A DNA stretch of 64,000 nucleotides from Sipunculus nudus. Lineage: Eukaryota; Annelida; Sipuncula; Golfingiida; Sipunculidae. The notes under the pieces are model-generated. The model saw nothing but the letters and a program-made list of their open reading frames with translations, had not been told where the DNA came from and did no database searches. Shown one piece after another: positions 1 through 12,167 of this stretch (position 1 is its first letter; each line of letters begins with the position of its first letter). The DNA lies in contig CM049311.1 in the NCBI GenBank assembly GCA_026874595.1, forward strand, positions 70,478,453-70,542,452, written 5' to 3'. Made by a program: the position numbers and the translations under genes.

Positions 1-1185
1 GAATCTTGATTAAATAAAGTTATATTCCTGAAAAAAAGTCTCTAGGTTCAGCAATTCTCATGTTAGGTGAGTAAATATATTTCCTGATTTTTTAAAAAAT
101 TGCATTATGTTTTGGCCAATAACTTCAAAATAATACCCAATACTGACCTAATTTTTGGTATGTTCATAGAAAATGTATAAAAGAATGTGATTACTAAATA
201 CGATCAAAAACAGATCAGTGGTTTTGATATAAGGCAGCCTTGAAGTGTAACAATGGCTTTTTTTGTGGAAAACAGAGTTTTTTTCCTTAATATCTCGAAG
301 GAACAAAGTCCTAATGACCCAATTTTCGGTATGGTAGGAGATTTTGGGGACATCTAAAATTATGTCAACAGCCTGGGGAGCATAGAGATGTGCACTGAAT
401 GACCTACAGTCATCAAAGTGGACTGCCTGACAATGTAAGGGAATACAACAAGAGCCTCCAAAAAAATTCAATAACTAGCCTAATTTTGCAGCTTTTATTT
501 TCAAATTTCAGATTTTTACAGATTAAATCCTTATGTATACATGGTGTGAAAATTAAACCCACAGTACTTACAGGAAAAAAACGTGCCATGGCGAAGGTTG
601 GGCAAAATTTAAGGTACCAATTTTATATTTTTGCCAATATTTGAAAAAATTTAACAAATTTTGATCTAATTTTTGGTATACAATTAAATTTTTATTAATT
701 AAAGTTGTATTACTGAAAAAAAAGTCCCTACCTTTAACACTTTTGGTCTTAAGTGACCAAATATCTTCCTGATTTTTTTACAAAGTCCATTATGTTTGGG
801 CCCATAACTTTTTTAAATTATATAATACTGACTTAATATCTGGCATGTACATAGGAACTATATAGAGGATATTTATGGTAAATATGAAGAAAACCAGATG
901 AGTGGTTTTGATATTAGGCAGTCCTGAAGTGTGAAAATAGATTTCTAATAAAAAATTGAGGTTTTTCCTTAATATCTCAAAGGAACGAAGTCCTATTGAC
1001 CGAATTTTTGGCATGGTAGGAGATAATGGGGACATCTAACTGTATGCCAAAATTCAGATTCGTAGGTCCAACGGTGTCGAAACGTGCCAGTCTTACGCAC
1101 GGACATCCAGACGGACGGACGGACAGACGACGGACAATGGACCATGACTATAGCTCAGATGACTTATTGTCAGCTGAGCTAAAAA
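1..1185. mobile_element. Family A repeat, right part (left end outside window)
   Basis: The sequence ends in the family A right border: a GACGG-rich tract (about 1098-1137), a hairpin-forming stretch, the 11-bp repeat GTCAGCTGAGC at 1169-1179, then TAAAAA. The whole segment is nearly identical by eye to 30839-32013, which identifies it as the right 1.2 kb of a full-length element whose left end lies outside the window. Internally 10-370 and 665-1040 are diverged direct copies of one another, about 660 bp apart. There is no coding sequence. The subterminal repeats and hairpins resemble non-autonomous Helentron-associated (pearl/HINE-like) elements; that class assignment is inference. Confidence 0.8.
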
Positions 1186-2380
1186 GGCATTAGATCAAAT
1201 CTTATAAATAATTTTCAATTTAATTATTCATGCGATAATTTATCAAGTATTTTTATTTTCATGAAGTGACATGACAACAAGTTTGTTTGATGAGCAGAAT
1301 GTGAACAAAATCAGATTTTCTTGGTTATAACTTATATTATATTAATGAATTAATTTATTATTATTATTACTATTATTATTATCATTAACATCATCATAGT
1401 AACAGCTGTTCACTCTGATGCTGGAGGAAGGCATGAAGGATGATCTAAAGGTACTTTGCAACCACTGAGAGTCAATTATATGACAAGTAATACTGGGGGA
1501 GCAGGAATTCCTCAAATGTCAATCGAACCCTTGCTGATATCTGCCTGGTCCCTGGGGCACCCGGGAGATGTCTGTGTTTGATATCCACCAGATATTTCAT
1601 GGCTGAATTCTCCTTTGAGCCCTAAGTGTAAAGTTCCATATTTCATGCCACACCAACCAAAGCCTGTGTTTGTCTGATTCAAGCCCCAAAAGCTCAGACA
1701 ATGTGGTCCAGGCTACTTCATTTAAAAGAACCCTTGTCTGGTGAAGATTTCTCCTGAGTATATCTATATCAAGTGTATAAGCGGAGTATTCACACCAAAA
1801 CTTTAGAGAGTACCCAGTAAAAACATACCTCTGCCAACACTTAATAAAGTTCTTGAATAAAAAAAAAGCTGAAATATATAGGCTAGAAAAATACTCTTGA
1901 GACTACATATTTACTTCTGCTTTATTTGTGCTGCATAAGAAATATATATAACCTCAGTGGAATGTATGTTGTTGATCATCAACTTGATCTTTGCGTTGAA
2001 TTTTTCTTAGTCATTTACCTAACCCTCCACACCATTACATCAAAATCTGTACATCGGTTTTAAGTAATTCCTAACAGACCAACAAAGCAACCAACCAACA
2101 AGATACAGCCATGTCATAGTCGCCAACACCCCCCATTGGCTCTACAGTTGCATAGAAAACAACATGGTTCTTTTGTGACCCATGCATGATCCAATGACCA
2201 CATGTGAAGTCTGTGCTCTCAGAGAAAACTGAGAGGCAAACAAACACACACACAGACAGACAGAATGATCAGACTGGTAAGCTGGTTACTACAACAAGAA
2301 TTGCATGTGTGTGCATTGTCTTTGTCAGCTACAATTAATGTATGCAGACTGTCTCTCTCTCCATAAATTCAAGGAAATAA
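1186..2380. other. Non-coding spacer with ATT microsatellite
   Basis: No exon or RNA gene is visible. An impure (ATT)n tract lies at about 1353-1397, and a short CA/GACA-rich stretch at 2239-2262. The rest is AT-rich and looks unique. Confidence 0.6.
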
Positions 2381-2719
2381 AAACAAGGCCCACAGGCCTT
2401 ATGCGAACCTGTGCAATGAGATTACACCAGGTATAATGCTTAAATGCTGGACCATTACTTTTCAAGAACATGTGTAACATGTATATGAACAATGCAAGTA
2501 CTAAACACTTCAAACAAGAAACAATTAATCAAACATCACTGCTGAAATTCTCGCATGGGTGCACACAACACAAAAACTAGAATACAGGTAGTCAACAAGC
2601 GACTACTTGTATCCACCAAAATCAGAGTGGGACAGGTGAAGTGAGGCATGGATTGAGTGGCAAGGGGAACAGAGTGAGGTGTGTTGCATAATAGCCTCAA
2701 TGTCTGCAGCTGTATGTGT

Positions 2720-3720
2720 ATGTAGGTTGCACCATCTACCACAAAACCCTGAAAGCTGTCCAAGATGTATAAACCTGCAAAATTTCAGGTGGATAAGTCA
2801 AACCACTGCCGAGATATGAGTGATATTATCCCAATGCGGATGAACAGACGGACGCTGTGCAAAAATGTTGGCAGGTGGTGCCACCAATTTTGTGTATGAT
2901 TAAGAGCTATGTGAGATCTATACACATGCGAAATTTCAGGGGCATATGCCAAACCAGTCCTGAGATATAAGCCTGAATGTTTGCAGCGTATACATAAATG
3001 TAGTTGGCGCCACCTGCCACAAAATCGAGAAAGCTATCCAAGATGTTAAAACCTGCAAAATTTTAGGCAGATATGTCAAACCACTGCCGAGATACATACG
3101 AGTGATTTGATCCAACGGCAAACAGACGGACAATGTGCAAAAATGATTGCAGGCGGTGCCAACAGTTTTGCCTATGATAAAGAGCTATGTGAGATCTATA
3201 AACATGCAAAATTTTTGCCCTATCAGTCAAATGGTTCCAGAGATATGAGCTTGGATGTCTGCAGCGTAAATTTGAATGTAGGTGGCGCCATCAGCCATAA
3301 AATCAAGAAAGCTGTCCAAGATGTATAAACCTGCTAAATTTCAGGTGGATAAGTCAAACCACTGCCGAGATATGAGTGATATTATCCCAATGCAAATGAA
3401 CAGATGGAAGCTGTGCAAAAATGGTTGCAGGTGGGGCCACCAGTTTTTATTATGATAAAGAGCTATGGGAGATCTATACACATGCAAAATTTTGGCCAAA
3501 CTGGTCAAATGGTTCCAGAGATATGAGCTTGAATGTCTGCAGCTTAAACGTGATGTAGGGGCGCCACCCGTCATAAAATCAAGAAAGCTGTCCAAGATGT
3601 ATACACATGCAAAATTTCAGATTGATAAGTCCAACCAATGCAGAGATATGAGTGTTTTTATCCCAAGGCAGATGAACAGATGGACGCTGAGCAAAAATCT
3701 AAGAAAATGCTGTTAGAAAA
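2720..3720. repeat. Diverged ~276-bp tandem units inside B1
   Basis: The phrase 'AAAAATG(G)TTGCAGGTGG' recurs at about 2868, 3144 and 3416, each time followed by a CACCA-containing half palindrome, an AGAGCTATG block and an ATATGAG block. The units match those at 54.9-56.6 kb but are more diverged. Short open frames within them reflect the repeat, not a gene. Confidence 0.75.
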
Positions 3721-3952
3721 AAATTAACAAATGATGACTGATTATTTGCAAAAAAATTGGTGATGCTAGGTCCTGCCATTTTTGAGATAGGTATGGTTAA
3801 CTAGAGACGACGCACAATGCACTGACTGACGATGGACGATGGAACAACATTGCATAAGTTCACAGGTTCGCTAAAAATCCAATAATTTTTCAGATGACAA
3901 ATCTTTTTTTCAAAAAGCTGAAAGATATACTTCCAATAATCTGAGAATTTTG

Positions 3953-4017
3953 CGTCTAGACATTGTGTCTAGACGTCTAGATGCTGTGTCTAGACGTCAA
4001 GACACATTGTCTAGACA
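3953..4017. repeat. Palindromic TCTAGACGTCTAGA tract
   Basis: Several overlapping palindromes are built on TCTAGA and GACGTC, with GTGTCTAGAC blocks in both orientations. A near copy lies at 56795-56859 at the equivalent place in copy B3, so the tract belongs to the family B body. It should fold into strong hairpins. Confidence 0.7.
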
Positions 4018-4799
4018 CCCGCCAGAGCCAGGTCAGTTGCCATGGTAATGTCTGGACCCCACATGGTTGTACTGAGTGACCTCTTGACTTGGCTGCTGAA
4101 ACTTAGCATGTTGTCAAATCTGTTTTCAAACACAGAAAGCCTTTTTCAAGGCTACAATGCTTTTTTAAAGCTGTATTTACCCAATCTATTCTTATAAAAA
4201 TGGCAGAAACCTACAATACAATAATTCTTACAAAGTTTAAACCAATCAGCTCAACAGTTTCATCATAAATCAGTGTATAAGCTAGAAGAGTTTAAAATTA
4301 CATTTTTGTTTGTAAAAAAAAGATCAATGTAGTTGGCACCACCAATACCTCAATTTCAGATATGACATATGTGACAAACATTGGTATAAAATTTGGTGAT
4401 TATAGCTCTAGCCATTTCTGAGATTTTAATTTTAGTTTGCTTTTTTTGACAGATGACTAAGTTCAACCTCCTGTAACTCGGCCAAAAATCTCTGAAATGT
4501 AACCATTCGAACAAACTTGAGAAAGATTGTTCCAGGGATAATTTCTGTGAAATATTGGACAATTTGGCTGGACAGTTTTGTAGAAGAAGATTTTTAAAGC
4601 TTTTTTAGCTTTTCCCCTATAAAATATAAGAAAATGCAGTTAGAAAACAAATAAACAACGCTGATAGAGTTTTTCAGATGACTGATTATTTGCAAAAAAA
4701 TTGGTGATGCTAGCTTCTGCCGTTTTTGAGATAGCTATAGTTAACATACAGACGACGCACGATGCGCACCATCGCATAAGCTCACAGGTTCGCTAAAAA

Positions 4800-7129
4800 G
4801 AAAAATACTGCATGTGGTATTAGTTATGACATCAGAATACCTTCTGACTGTTACACACAGCAGAGTGTACTAAGCCTATTCTGGTCAGGAGATGAAACAT
4901 CAAGTCTTGCATGAAATGAAGGCCTGAATGGAATCCAAGATTAATTCTTGTGGTGCAGACAAGATCTGTAGTGTCAGTTTGTCGATATCTCTGTATACAC
5001 TGGAGGACTTCATCTGTATTTCTGCTGGGACTCATCTATCAAGCTTACAGTTATCCCAAAACAATCCTTTAAAAAGGTTACACAATCCTGACACCAGATC
5101 CCCCCAGGACAAGGATGGATTGTGAGCCAGGTGGAGGGAGTCACACGACTCTGCCTTCCAATTAGGTTTACATCATCGTCCTCTTTGTCACCCAGACCAC
5201 CGTTTATTCTTCTTTATATTGAGAAATGATAATTTGATGCATCAATTCATTGAAAATTTATTAACTGCCATTCTGAGGTGAAGATTCAACAACTTTGACT
5301 TAGGGATATAAAACTCTTGACCCAGGTGCATTTGTTTGAACATAAGAAAATGCCTCTATTTTTTTAGCATAAGAAAAATCTTTAAAAAGAATATCCAGTA
5401 CTTTATGACCATTAAAAAAAATAAAAAATTGTCTTCCTTGGATATTGATTAAGATAGGGGATAGGACATAAGTGTTAAGTCATTGGCATTAGTTTCAAGA
5501 TTGAACCTTCCCAGTGGTATTAGTTTCAAGATTGAACCTTCCCAGTGAGTTAAAAGTATGATGGTTAAATCAATCTCCACAGAATTAACTTTAATTTTTA
5601 ATAATAAGTTATGAAACCTGAATTTTTCTGGATAATCACATAACTTTCTTGTCAGGTGATGGCCACAGACAGGGTGCATACAAGCCACTGAAAATTCAAG
5701 TCACAGAGAATTATCCTGCCTAAAACTAGGTTTGGAGTACCTCATCTGCAGGTCCTTGGAGTGCAATAATTAACCTTCATTTCTAGGTCATAACTTTGAG
5801 GAAGCCCCACAAGACACTCCTGTTTGTGAGTGGAACACGGTTATAGGGCACAGCCTTCCCATGAAGCCTGCAGAAAGTGTCCCCCTAAATGGGGGCAAAC
5901 TGAAAAATCTCATCAGTCTACAAATGCAATTTGAAATCTTTAATATCATGGTGTGCTTTCCTAATTTGAGAATTTTTACAATTCTATTTGAGTGGAAATT
6001 CTCACCATCTACCTTGCTGGTTCCAGTGGGATTTGAATCGGGATTTTCATTATGTTATGTTATGTAACCATTTGAAGTTACTGGATATGAGCACACTTTT
6101 TTCTAACTTCATCCCAAGAGATTACTGAATATGCCTGACAGGTCTTGGCCTTACTGCAGTCAAGGCTGGTTGACATGTGCAGAATAAAGACAATCCTCAG
6201 TGTGACCTTGAGTTGGCATGTGACAATGGGAGAAGATGGCCACATTTGACCTTTCCCTCTTTGGTGTGGCAGTTAGCTGGCTTGTTCTCCTTTGGGAATG
6301 GTATGTGTGAGGGGATTTACAGATGAGTCGTGATATTTTAAATACTGAACTCTTAACACGAGAAGTTAGTGGATTATCCAGGCTGCTCCTTTAATACTGG
6401 AGAGTGATCGAGGGATGAAGGGATTTACTGAAGAGTCAGCAGTTTGCTACCTTTAATAATAAATAGAATATGTGAGAATACATTATCTGGGGGGGGCGCT
6501 CTTATGGGATTGAGTAAACATGTATTCTAATGTGTCTCTCACATGCATACAGTTCAGTCCTGGGAGTTATTTATCCATGGGTCTGATGAGGTGTCTGGGT
6601 GTTATACAAGCATCATGCTCTGTGATGTTCAAGTTAATGAGGTAGTTACTAAAGCAGGCATACTGATAGATCTTCACATTAACGAGTAATTCATGTGATA
6701 TCAAAGAAATGGATGTATTGTGAAATATATACCAGTAATTAAAACCACAGGAGGAGGGCAGGAGGGAGGGTAGAACATATGTATAACCTTGGTGTATGCT
6801 GTAGGAACCTGTAACAGTGTTGTGTATCTGTACAGTAGTAAGTGTATAAATGATAAAAAAAATGTTATAGTATAAGAGTATAAGGATAATTCCTCTACTC
6901 TGTCAGGAATATAACAACACCCATATTGCCCCATGTGATACTCAATCAATACTGATCAGTAGCCCAGAGGAGTTGACTGGAACAGTCTGTATTGATCTGG
7001 ATGATGTGTTAATATATACCCCAGATGTCTAATGCAACCATGTTTGATTTCCACTGCAGTGATCATATAAGTGAACATTAAGTAATAAGTTTAAACCCAT
7101 TTACTTGAAGCTGATGTCAACTTAACAAC
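4800..7129. other. Non-coding spacer
   Basis: I see no gene. Minor features are a short direct duplication with a 31-bp period at 5488-5548, a TTATG run at 6051-6066, a G run near 6490 and a purine-rich AGG tract at about 6749-6770. The longest open frames are about 80 codons and have no recognisable content. Confidence 0.55.
5488..5548. repeat. Two-copy direct duplication, 31-bp period
   Basis: ATTAGTTTCAAGATTGAACC begins at 5488 and again at 5519, both copies ending in CCCAGTG. It is a simple local duplication with no evident function. Confidence 0.8.
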
Positions 7130-7610
7130 AATCCTTGTGGTTGAGTGGTCAGTCTGTCTGATTGACGAGCTAGCTGTTACACGAGGGATGTGGGTTTGAA
7201 TCTGACAGTGGTAGGTTCAGCCCATGCTGGACTTTCACTCATTCTTAAAACAAATAGTGAGATTATAACATAATGATATTGGATATAGCCTTGCTCTCTT
7301 GAACTCGGGTTCTCTCTACCTAATGGGAACATGGTTAGTAAGGTTGCTGGGGGACTGTAGATGTCAGACGGGCTTTCTTGGATGAACCATGGGCAGGCCA
7401 GTGTCGGCAAGCCATGGGGCACACCATGCAGGGATATACTTGTAATATGCAAATTCTGAGGGGAAGCCACCAGACTGTGGATGAACCAATGGGGAAGAGA
7501 CAACTTGGTCACATGACAACCTTCATATCATTCCACCCAGCCCTCAATCATCACATTCATGAGAAAGCATCGATCAATCATGAAAGACTGCCCCAGGGTT
7601 AAAAAAAAAA
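7130..7610 (+). mobile_element. tRNA-derived SINE-like repeat
   Basis: A pol III A-box-like sequence (TGTGGTTGAGTGG, 7136-7148) is followed about 55 bp later by a B-box-like sequence (GGGTTTGAATCTG, 7192-7204), the spacing of a tRNA-like head. The segment is not a foldable tRNA gene, so a SINE head is more likely. An A10 run at 7601-7610 could be the 3' tail. That right boundary is uncertain, and the sequence between about 7250 and 7600 may not all belong to it. Confidence 0.5.
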
Positions 7611-8404
7611 TTGCCCAAGAGAACAGCTAGTTCAAGGAAAATTTTACACTTTCCACAAGCCATTCTTGACTTGTCTTTGACAATCAGAAAACAAAGCTTG
7701 TTGTCCCTAATTATACTCTGCTCTGAATAAAAGAGGGGTGGGTGTCCCAAAGACCAATGTAAACAGTGGCTGAAGCAGCTTCCATAATCACTTCAAAACT
7801 CTTCATCTCAACTGCAAGAGAACACATTAGCCTCTGTGCTTTGAAGATTAGTTGCTGAATCATGCTTGTACAGCCCATGTCTGGCTGCTCTGAGCATCAG
7901 CAAATCCCAGTGGAGGTATAAATCTCCCCTTGTCTGGATTATTCATTGGCATTTGAATCATGTTTTTATTCTATGCTTGTTTGGCCATTAAATTCAAGCC
8001 ACACTAGCATCCTGTTTAAGCTTACAGAACCAATTAATCTTAATCACCCGATCATAACAAGTGCCACAGATAATACAAGTATCAAGTTGTGTGAAGTTGA
8101 ATAATCTTATTAGTGGAAGGGTTCAAGGCCTGTCTGCTTAAGTTGAAAATAATTTTTATGATATGTTTATGTTGCTATTATTTGATTGTTGACTTGCATG
8201 GAAATAGGAAGAATCAAGAAGTTAGAGCCGGTAGGTAAGGCATAACACTAAATCTCTGAGGTTTTGTTGAAATGGTACTTTAGGCCCTGGCAGGGTGACA
8301 GACAAGGGACCCTTTGTTTCTAATTAAGTCTTAACCCACCGGGCCATGTTCCAACTAATAAGCATAATCCAGCTGCGAGTCCACATGCATGCAACAGGCA
8401 TATA
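7611..8404. other. Non-coding spacer
   Basis: AT-rich unique-looking sequence. No exon, RNA gene or obvious repeat is seen. Confidence 0.5.
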
Positions 8405-8406
8405 TA

Positions 8407-9630
8407 CAGTGGAACCCCACAATTACGACCACCCTGGGGACTGAGCAAAGTGGTCATAATTTGGGGGTGGTCGTATTTGTGAAACTCTTACCGTGGTCAC
8501 ATATAACACGCTGATATTTAATGTGTATAAGAGTTTATCTATTGCATATCTTTAAAGTAAATTATAACAAAATATTTTACTTAGCGGAGGACCCTTGTTA
8601 TGAATGTTTTTTTGTGTGTGTAGCTGAACATATTTATTCATGATAAAAATTAATATACATGTACCCATACGTAGTGACTGATGATTTACAAATAATAACA
8701 CTAAGGCAATACGATTACAACCTACTGAATGCATATTGAACATAATATTGGCTGTCATATATTTAGCCTTCCGCTTGAGTATATATTGCGTGCACTTGAG
8801 TTTTCCCGACACTAAAATGCTGAGCCATTTGGTGCTGACAGCGCGTGGTGTTGCCGCCTTGATTAACGCCACTTTATCCTTCAAGGAGAGTTCTTTCAGA
8901 GGCATGGTTGCCTAACAGCAAGCAGTTTAAATACAAACTTAACCAGTAGAGAAATAAACTGACAACGATCTATCAGAAAAGGCAAGTTATTGTGAGGGAT
9001 TTTCCCCCCTTGCAAGCTTTGTATATACATTTTACTGACTACTTAATACTCAGTGTCAGTAAGGTATGAACACATTTAGGATTAACTATGTCGTTATTTT
9101 TTACCAATGAGAATCGAACAAAATGTGATGAGTTGAAATATTAAGTCCGCAACCCCACACTTAGGGTAGCTGTAATACAGGTGATCCATGAGGGGCAATT
9201 AGCATCTGACCCCAGGTCAGACCGGCTCATTAAGTAATCAGGCTGTTGGGTTACCCTCTTTGATCTATGACCTACACCTCAAGGAGTCTCAGCAAAGACA
9301 CCAAGTCGGGAAGATATGCAGGACCAGATTAACACTCGGGTTAAGAAACCTTGTTATCCGCTTTGATCTTTCGTTAAGGCGCCTGTGACAAGACGCAGCC
9401 ATTGACTTGTGACAAATGTTGTTTCAGTACTTCTCGGCGGTGGTCACATTAGCGGGGTCGCATTAGTGCTGGGGCCAGGAAATCTGGTCGTAATTCTGAA
9501 TTCAGGGATGGTCGTAATTTTGAGTCATTTTTAAACATAAATAAAGTAAAAAAAATTTGTGACCAAGCAAAATGGTTGTAATTGTGGGGTGGTTGCAATT
9601 GTGGGATGGTCACAAGGCGAGGTTCCACTG
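8407..9630 (-). mobile_element. pogo/Tigger-type DNA transposon, internally deleted
   Basis: The ends are inverted: CAGTGGAACC at 8407 and GGTTCCACTG ending at 9630. Both are flanked directly by TA (8405-8406 and 9631-9632), the target duplication typical of the IS630-Tc1-mariner group. The inverted similarity continues inward weakly through GACCACC-like blocks. The element is only 1.22 kb, too short for a full transposase, and on the minus strand it carries a remnant of a CENP-B/pogo-type DNA-binding domain. Near the right end, blocks such as GGTCGTAATT recur, echoing the TIR. It is best read as a non-autonomous deletion derivative. Orientation is taken from the transposase remnant. Confidence 0.88.
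8552..8905 (-). pseudogene. Remnant of pogo/Tigger (CENP-B-like) transposase N-terminus
   Basis: The frame from the ATG at 8905 reads MPLKELSLKDKVALIKAA, which has the form of the first helices of the CENP-B N-terminal helix-turn-helix domain found in pogo/Tigger transposases. Between about 8825 and 8784 the conserved continuation appears in another frame (AQHFSVGKTQVHAI). The first frame then resumes with ILKRKAKYM. Two compensating indels are therefore likely. After about residue 50 the reading is no longer transposase-like: the DDE catalytic domain and the rest of the DNA-binding region are missing. The gene is dead. It lies inside a TIR pair with TA duplications, which supports the assignment. 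Confidence 0.8.
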
Positions 9631-9632
9631 TA

Positions 9633-12167
9633 TTACACTCAGTGGTGCACAAATAAATCCATCAAATCTGTTCCCATAATTTTTCATCATGCCCTGTTTA
9701 ATGCTTTAGAATTTTAAAGTAAAACAGGGTGGATTAAACATCCTATTTCCCAATGGAGCCCGAGGATTGGATAACAAGGGGCAGCTTAAATATGTTTTAC
9801 CATTTTTAACCAACATAATTCACTCTTTATGCCACATTAGTTGCAACACGAGATGACCTGTTCTTGCAAAGTTCCCTTGGTTCCTGATAGATGGCACTGC
9901 AACAGCCCCTTCACAAACAAATGACAAATTTCTCCTGATTTGTGGGAAGTAATACCACTGTCAATGAAAACATCGATTACAAAAAGTTATCTGCTACAAC
10001 ACATTTAATAGTGGAGTGATATTTCAGATTCACAAAAAAACTTCTAAAAAAAAAGAATTTAAGTTGCAAAACAGTTTAGTTGGAGTGTGTTAATAAGTAC
10101 ACTAATCTTGTGTATCACACAGTTACCTTGCATGGCTTTTATGTCAGCTTGTATAAGGACCTTTGACCATTGGGATCAATGTCCAGAGTTTAACTGTAAC
10201 TGGGGAAATGACTATCAGTTAACCATGAATGATGTAATGAGTTACAGTTAATAGATTAATTAACCTTTGAGTAACACTTTTGAGACTGGGCTCCTATCCA
10301 GGAATTTAGTGATCTTCTCTTTGATAATGACTGTTTCAGCTTTGAAGTCAGCTGTAATTCACTTGTCCAGGCCCTTTACACATTAGATTCTAATATCCTC
10401 AAATGGCTGCCATAAGGAAACAGCCAATTGGAACTATTGATAAGTCACGGGCTTGTCTGAGCCACTTAAGTGATGATTTCATACTGAACTATCATTGGAT
10501 GATTAAAAAAATCCATGAGAACCTCAAGAAGTATAGTACACAGTGCAAGACTTTCCCCAAAATGACAGACTGAATTCATTATGTAGTCAGATCTTTTTTC
10601 TCATGGTGACTGCATGTGCTATTTTTATATATTCATTTATATAAAATTCTACAGAGATTCAATCAATTGATGAAATATAAAGTTGAAACAACAAACAAAA
10701 TTTCATTAATTTATCTTTCATGATTTTAACATTATTTATGTAATTTCAAGACTTTTAATGTACCCTTTCAAATTTCAATGTGTCTATTTTTCTATAGTTT
10801 CTGACATTTCAAGGAGTCTTTATTCTATAGAAGCTGGGAATCTTTGTCCAAAAGCTTTTCAAGCAAAGTGATCCAGCGTAAGCCAAGCTTAAGTACATTG
10901 TACTTGTTCGACTGAATGTGCTGTTAAATTTAGTTAACAAACACAATGGACAGCAGGTAAATGGGAAGCACCGACACTGAATTCTTCTCATTACTAATCG
11001 ATGGAAAGTCTCGCTCTCTGTGAATTATTGAATGACTCCATCTAATTTACAAATTAAAACTCTGTGATCAGAATAACAGGTTACAGAAATAAAAACCATG
11101 AAGTTAATGATGTAATGTGAGGAAAAGATAATTGAAATGAACACATAAATTTCATTTCCTTCAGTCTTGTAAACAGGACGAAGAAACTTGATGGATTAAC
11201 AAATGAAACTATTCTTCAAAAAGACATTCCATTAACAAGACCTTATCAGCAGGTGTTTTTCATGGGTGCAGGGAGATGGAGATAGTGACAACACGATGCA
11301 CACACCCAATTATTTAACAATTAGTACTTAATGAAATTAATAAAAATTAGCATCACATAGTATTAGTGATTAAATGGCAAAATTCCTTTCCTGTTCTGGG
11401 AACCAGTATCTGACAAATGGAAGGCATCATATGGAAGTCCGGTTTTAAATTATTTGATGAATCCCCAACCTTGGAAAACAAGTTTTTAAGCCAATAAATA
11501 AACTACAGTTATGAGATGGCCCTTTAAACCCAGGACAATGTTGCTGGTTTAGAATAAATTTGAACAGACAAATGCTCTCATGTGGGCAGACAAATACCTC
11601 CAAGGAAACAACACACTGTCTTATTCAATATAAAATCTTTGGATCAAAAAGATATAAAAAGAATAAGAAAACAGGAAAATCATATAAAATAATGTCAAAA
11701 CTATATATTACATACTCCACTCTATAGCTCACTTATTTATATTTTCTGACAGTTTTGTCTTCTCACAATTTGAGATGGGTGCCAATGAAAAAAAAAGTTA
11801 TGATGTTAAACTACAGGTCTGTTTCATTACTTGTTTATAGATTTATTCCTAACAGACCTGTGACCTTTTGATATGACACAACTCCCTTGTGGCCAACATC
11901 AGGTTTGTTAGTTATATTTGTTAGAAATATTTATGAAGTGTACAAATCATCATCTGTTGTTGATCCCTGCAAATGTTGAATGGAAGTGACATCTTTATCT
12001 ATGGTATGGTAATTTCTGTGTTAAAAAATACTCTTTGTTTAACACAGGAAATTATTTTACTATCATAAACTTTTTTATTTTTTTTTTTACGATGTCTCTT
12101 TCCACTGGTCAAGAAGAATAAAAATTTGTTTCATAGATTCTTTGTGGCAGCTAAAACAGCAAATTAT
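9633..12167. other. Non-coding spacer
   Basis: No coding or RNA gene is recognised. The only local structure noted is a hairpin at 12009-12055, listed separately. Confidence 0.5.
12009..12055. repeat. Inverted repeat (hairpin)
   Basis: The arms TAATTTCTGTGTTAAA and TTTAACACAGGAAATTA are reverse complements with one bulged base, separated by a loop of about 12 nt. Function is unknown; it lies 110 bp left of a family A border. Confidence 0.7.

Larger units (their letters stand above)
2381..4799. mobile_element. Family B repeat, copy B1
   Basis: The left border is AAACAAGG at 2381, followed by a GGCC-type palindrome and the 11-bp repeat GCGAACCTGTG at 2403-2413. The right border is the inverted 11-bp repeat CACAGGTTCGC at 4783-4793 followed by TAAAAA. 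A second, internal right border lies at 3861-3877, so the element carries two right-end modules. Between 2.7 and 3.7 kb are three to four units of about 276 bp, diverged from the 278-bp array in copy B3. A CTAGACGTCTAGAC-rich palindromic tract lies at 3953-4017. There are no coding genes. The structure fits a non-autonomous Helentron-like element; the class is inferred from subterminal repeats and hairpins. Confidence 0.8.

Noticed and set aside
5990-6060. Minus-strand SINE head (B-box-like GATTCAAATCCC)
   Set aside because: No A-box-like partner at the right distance and no tail.
7130-7210. tRNA gene
   Set aside because: A-box-like and B-box-like sequences are present, but the sequence does not give a proper acceptor stem and cloverleaf; a SINE head is more likely.
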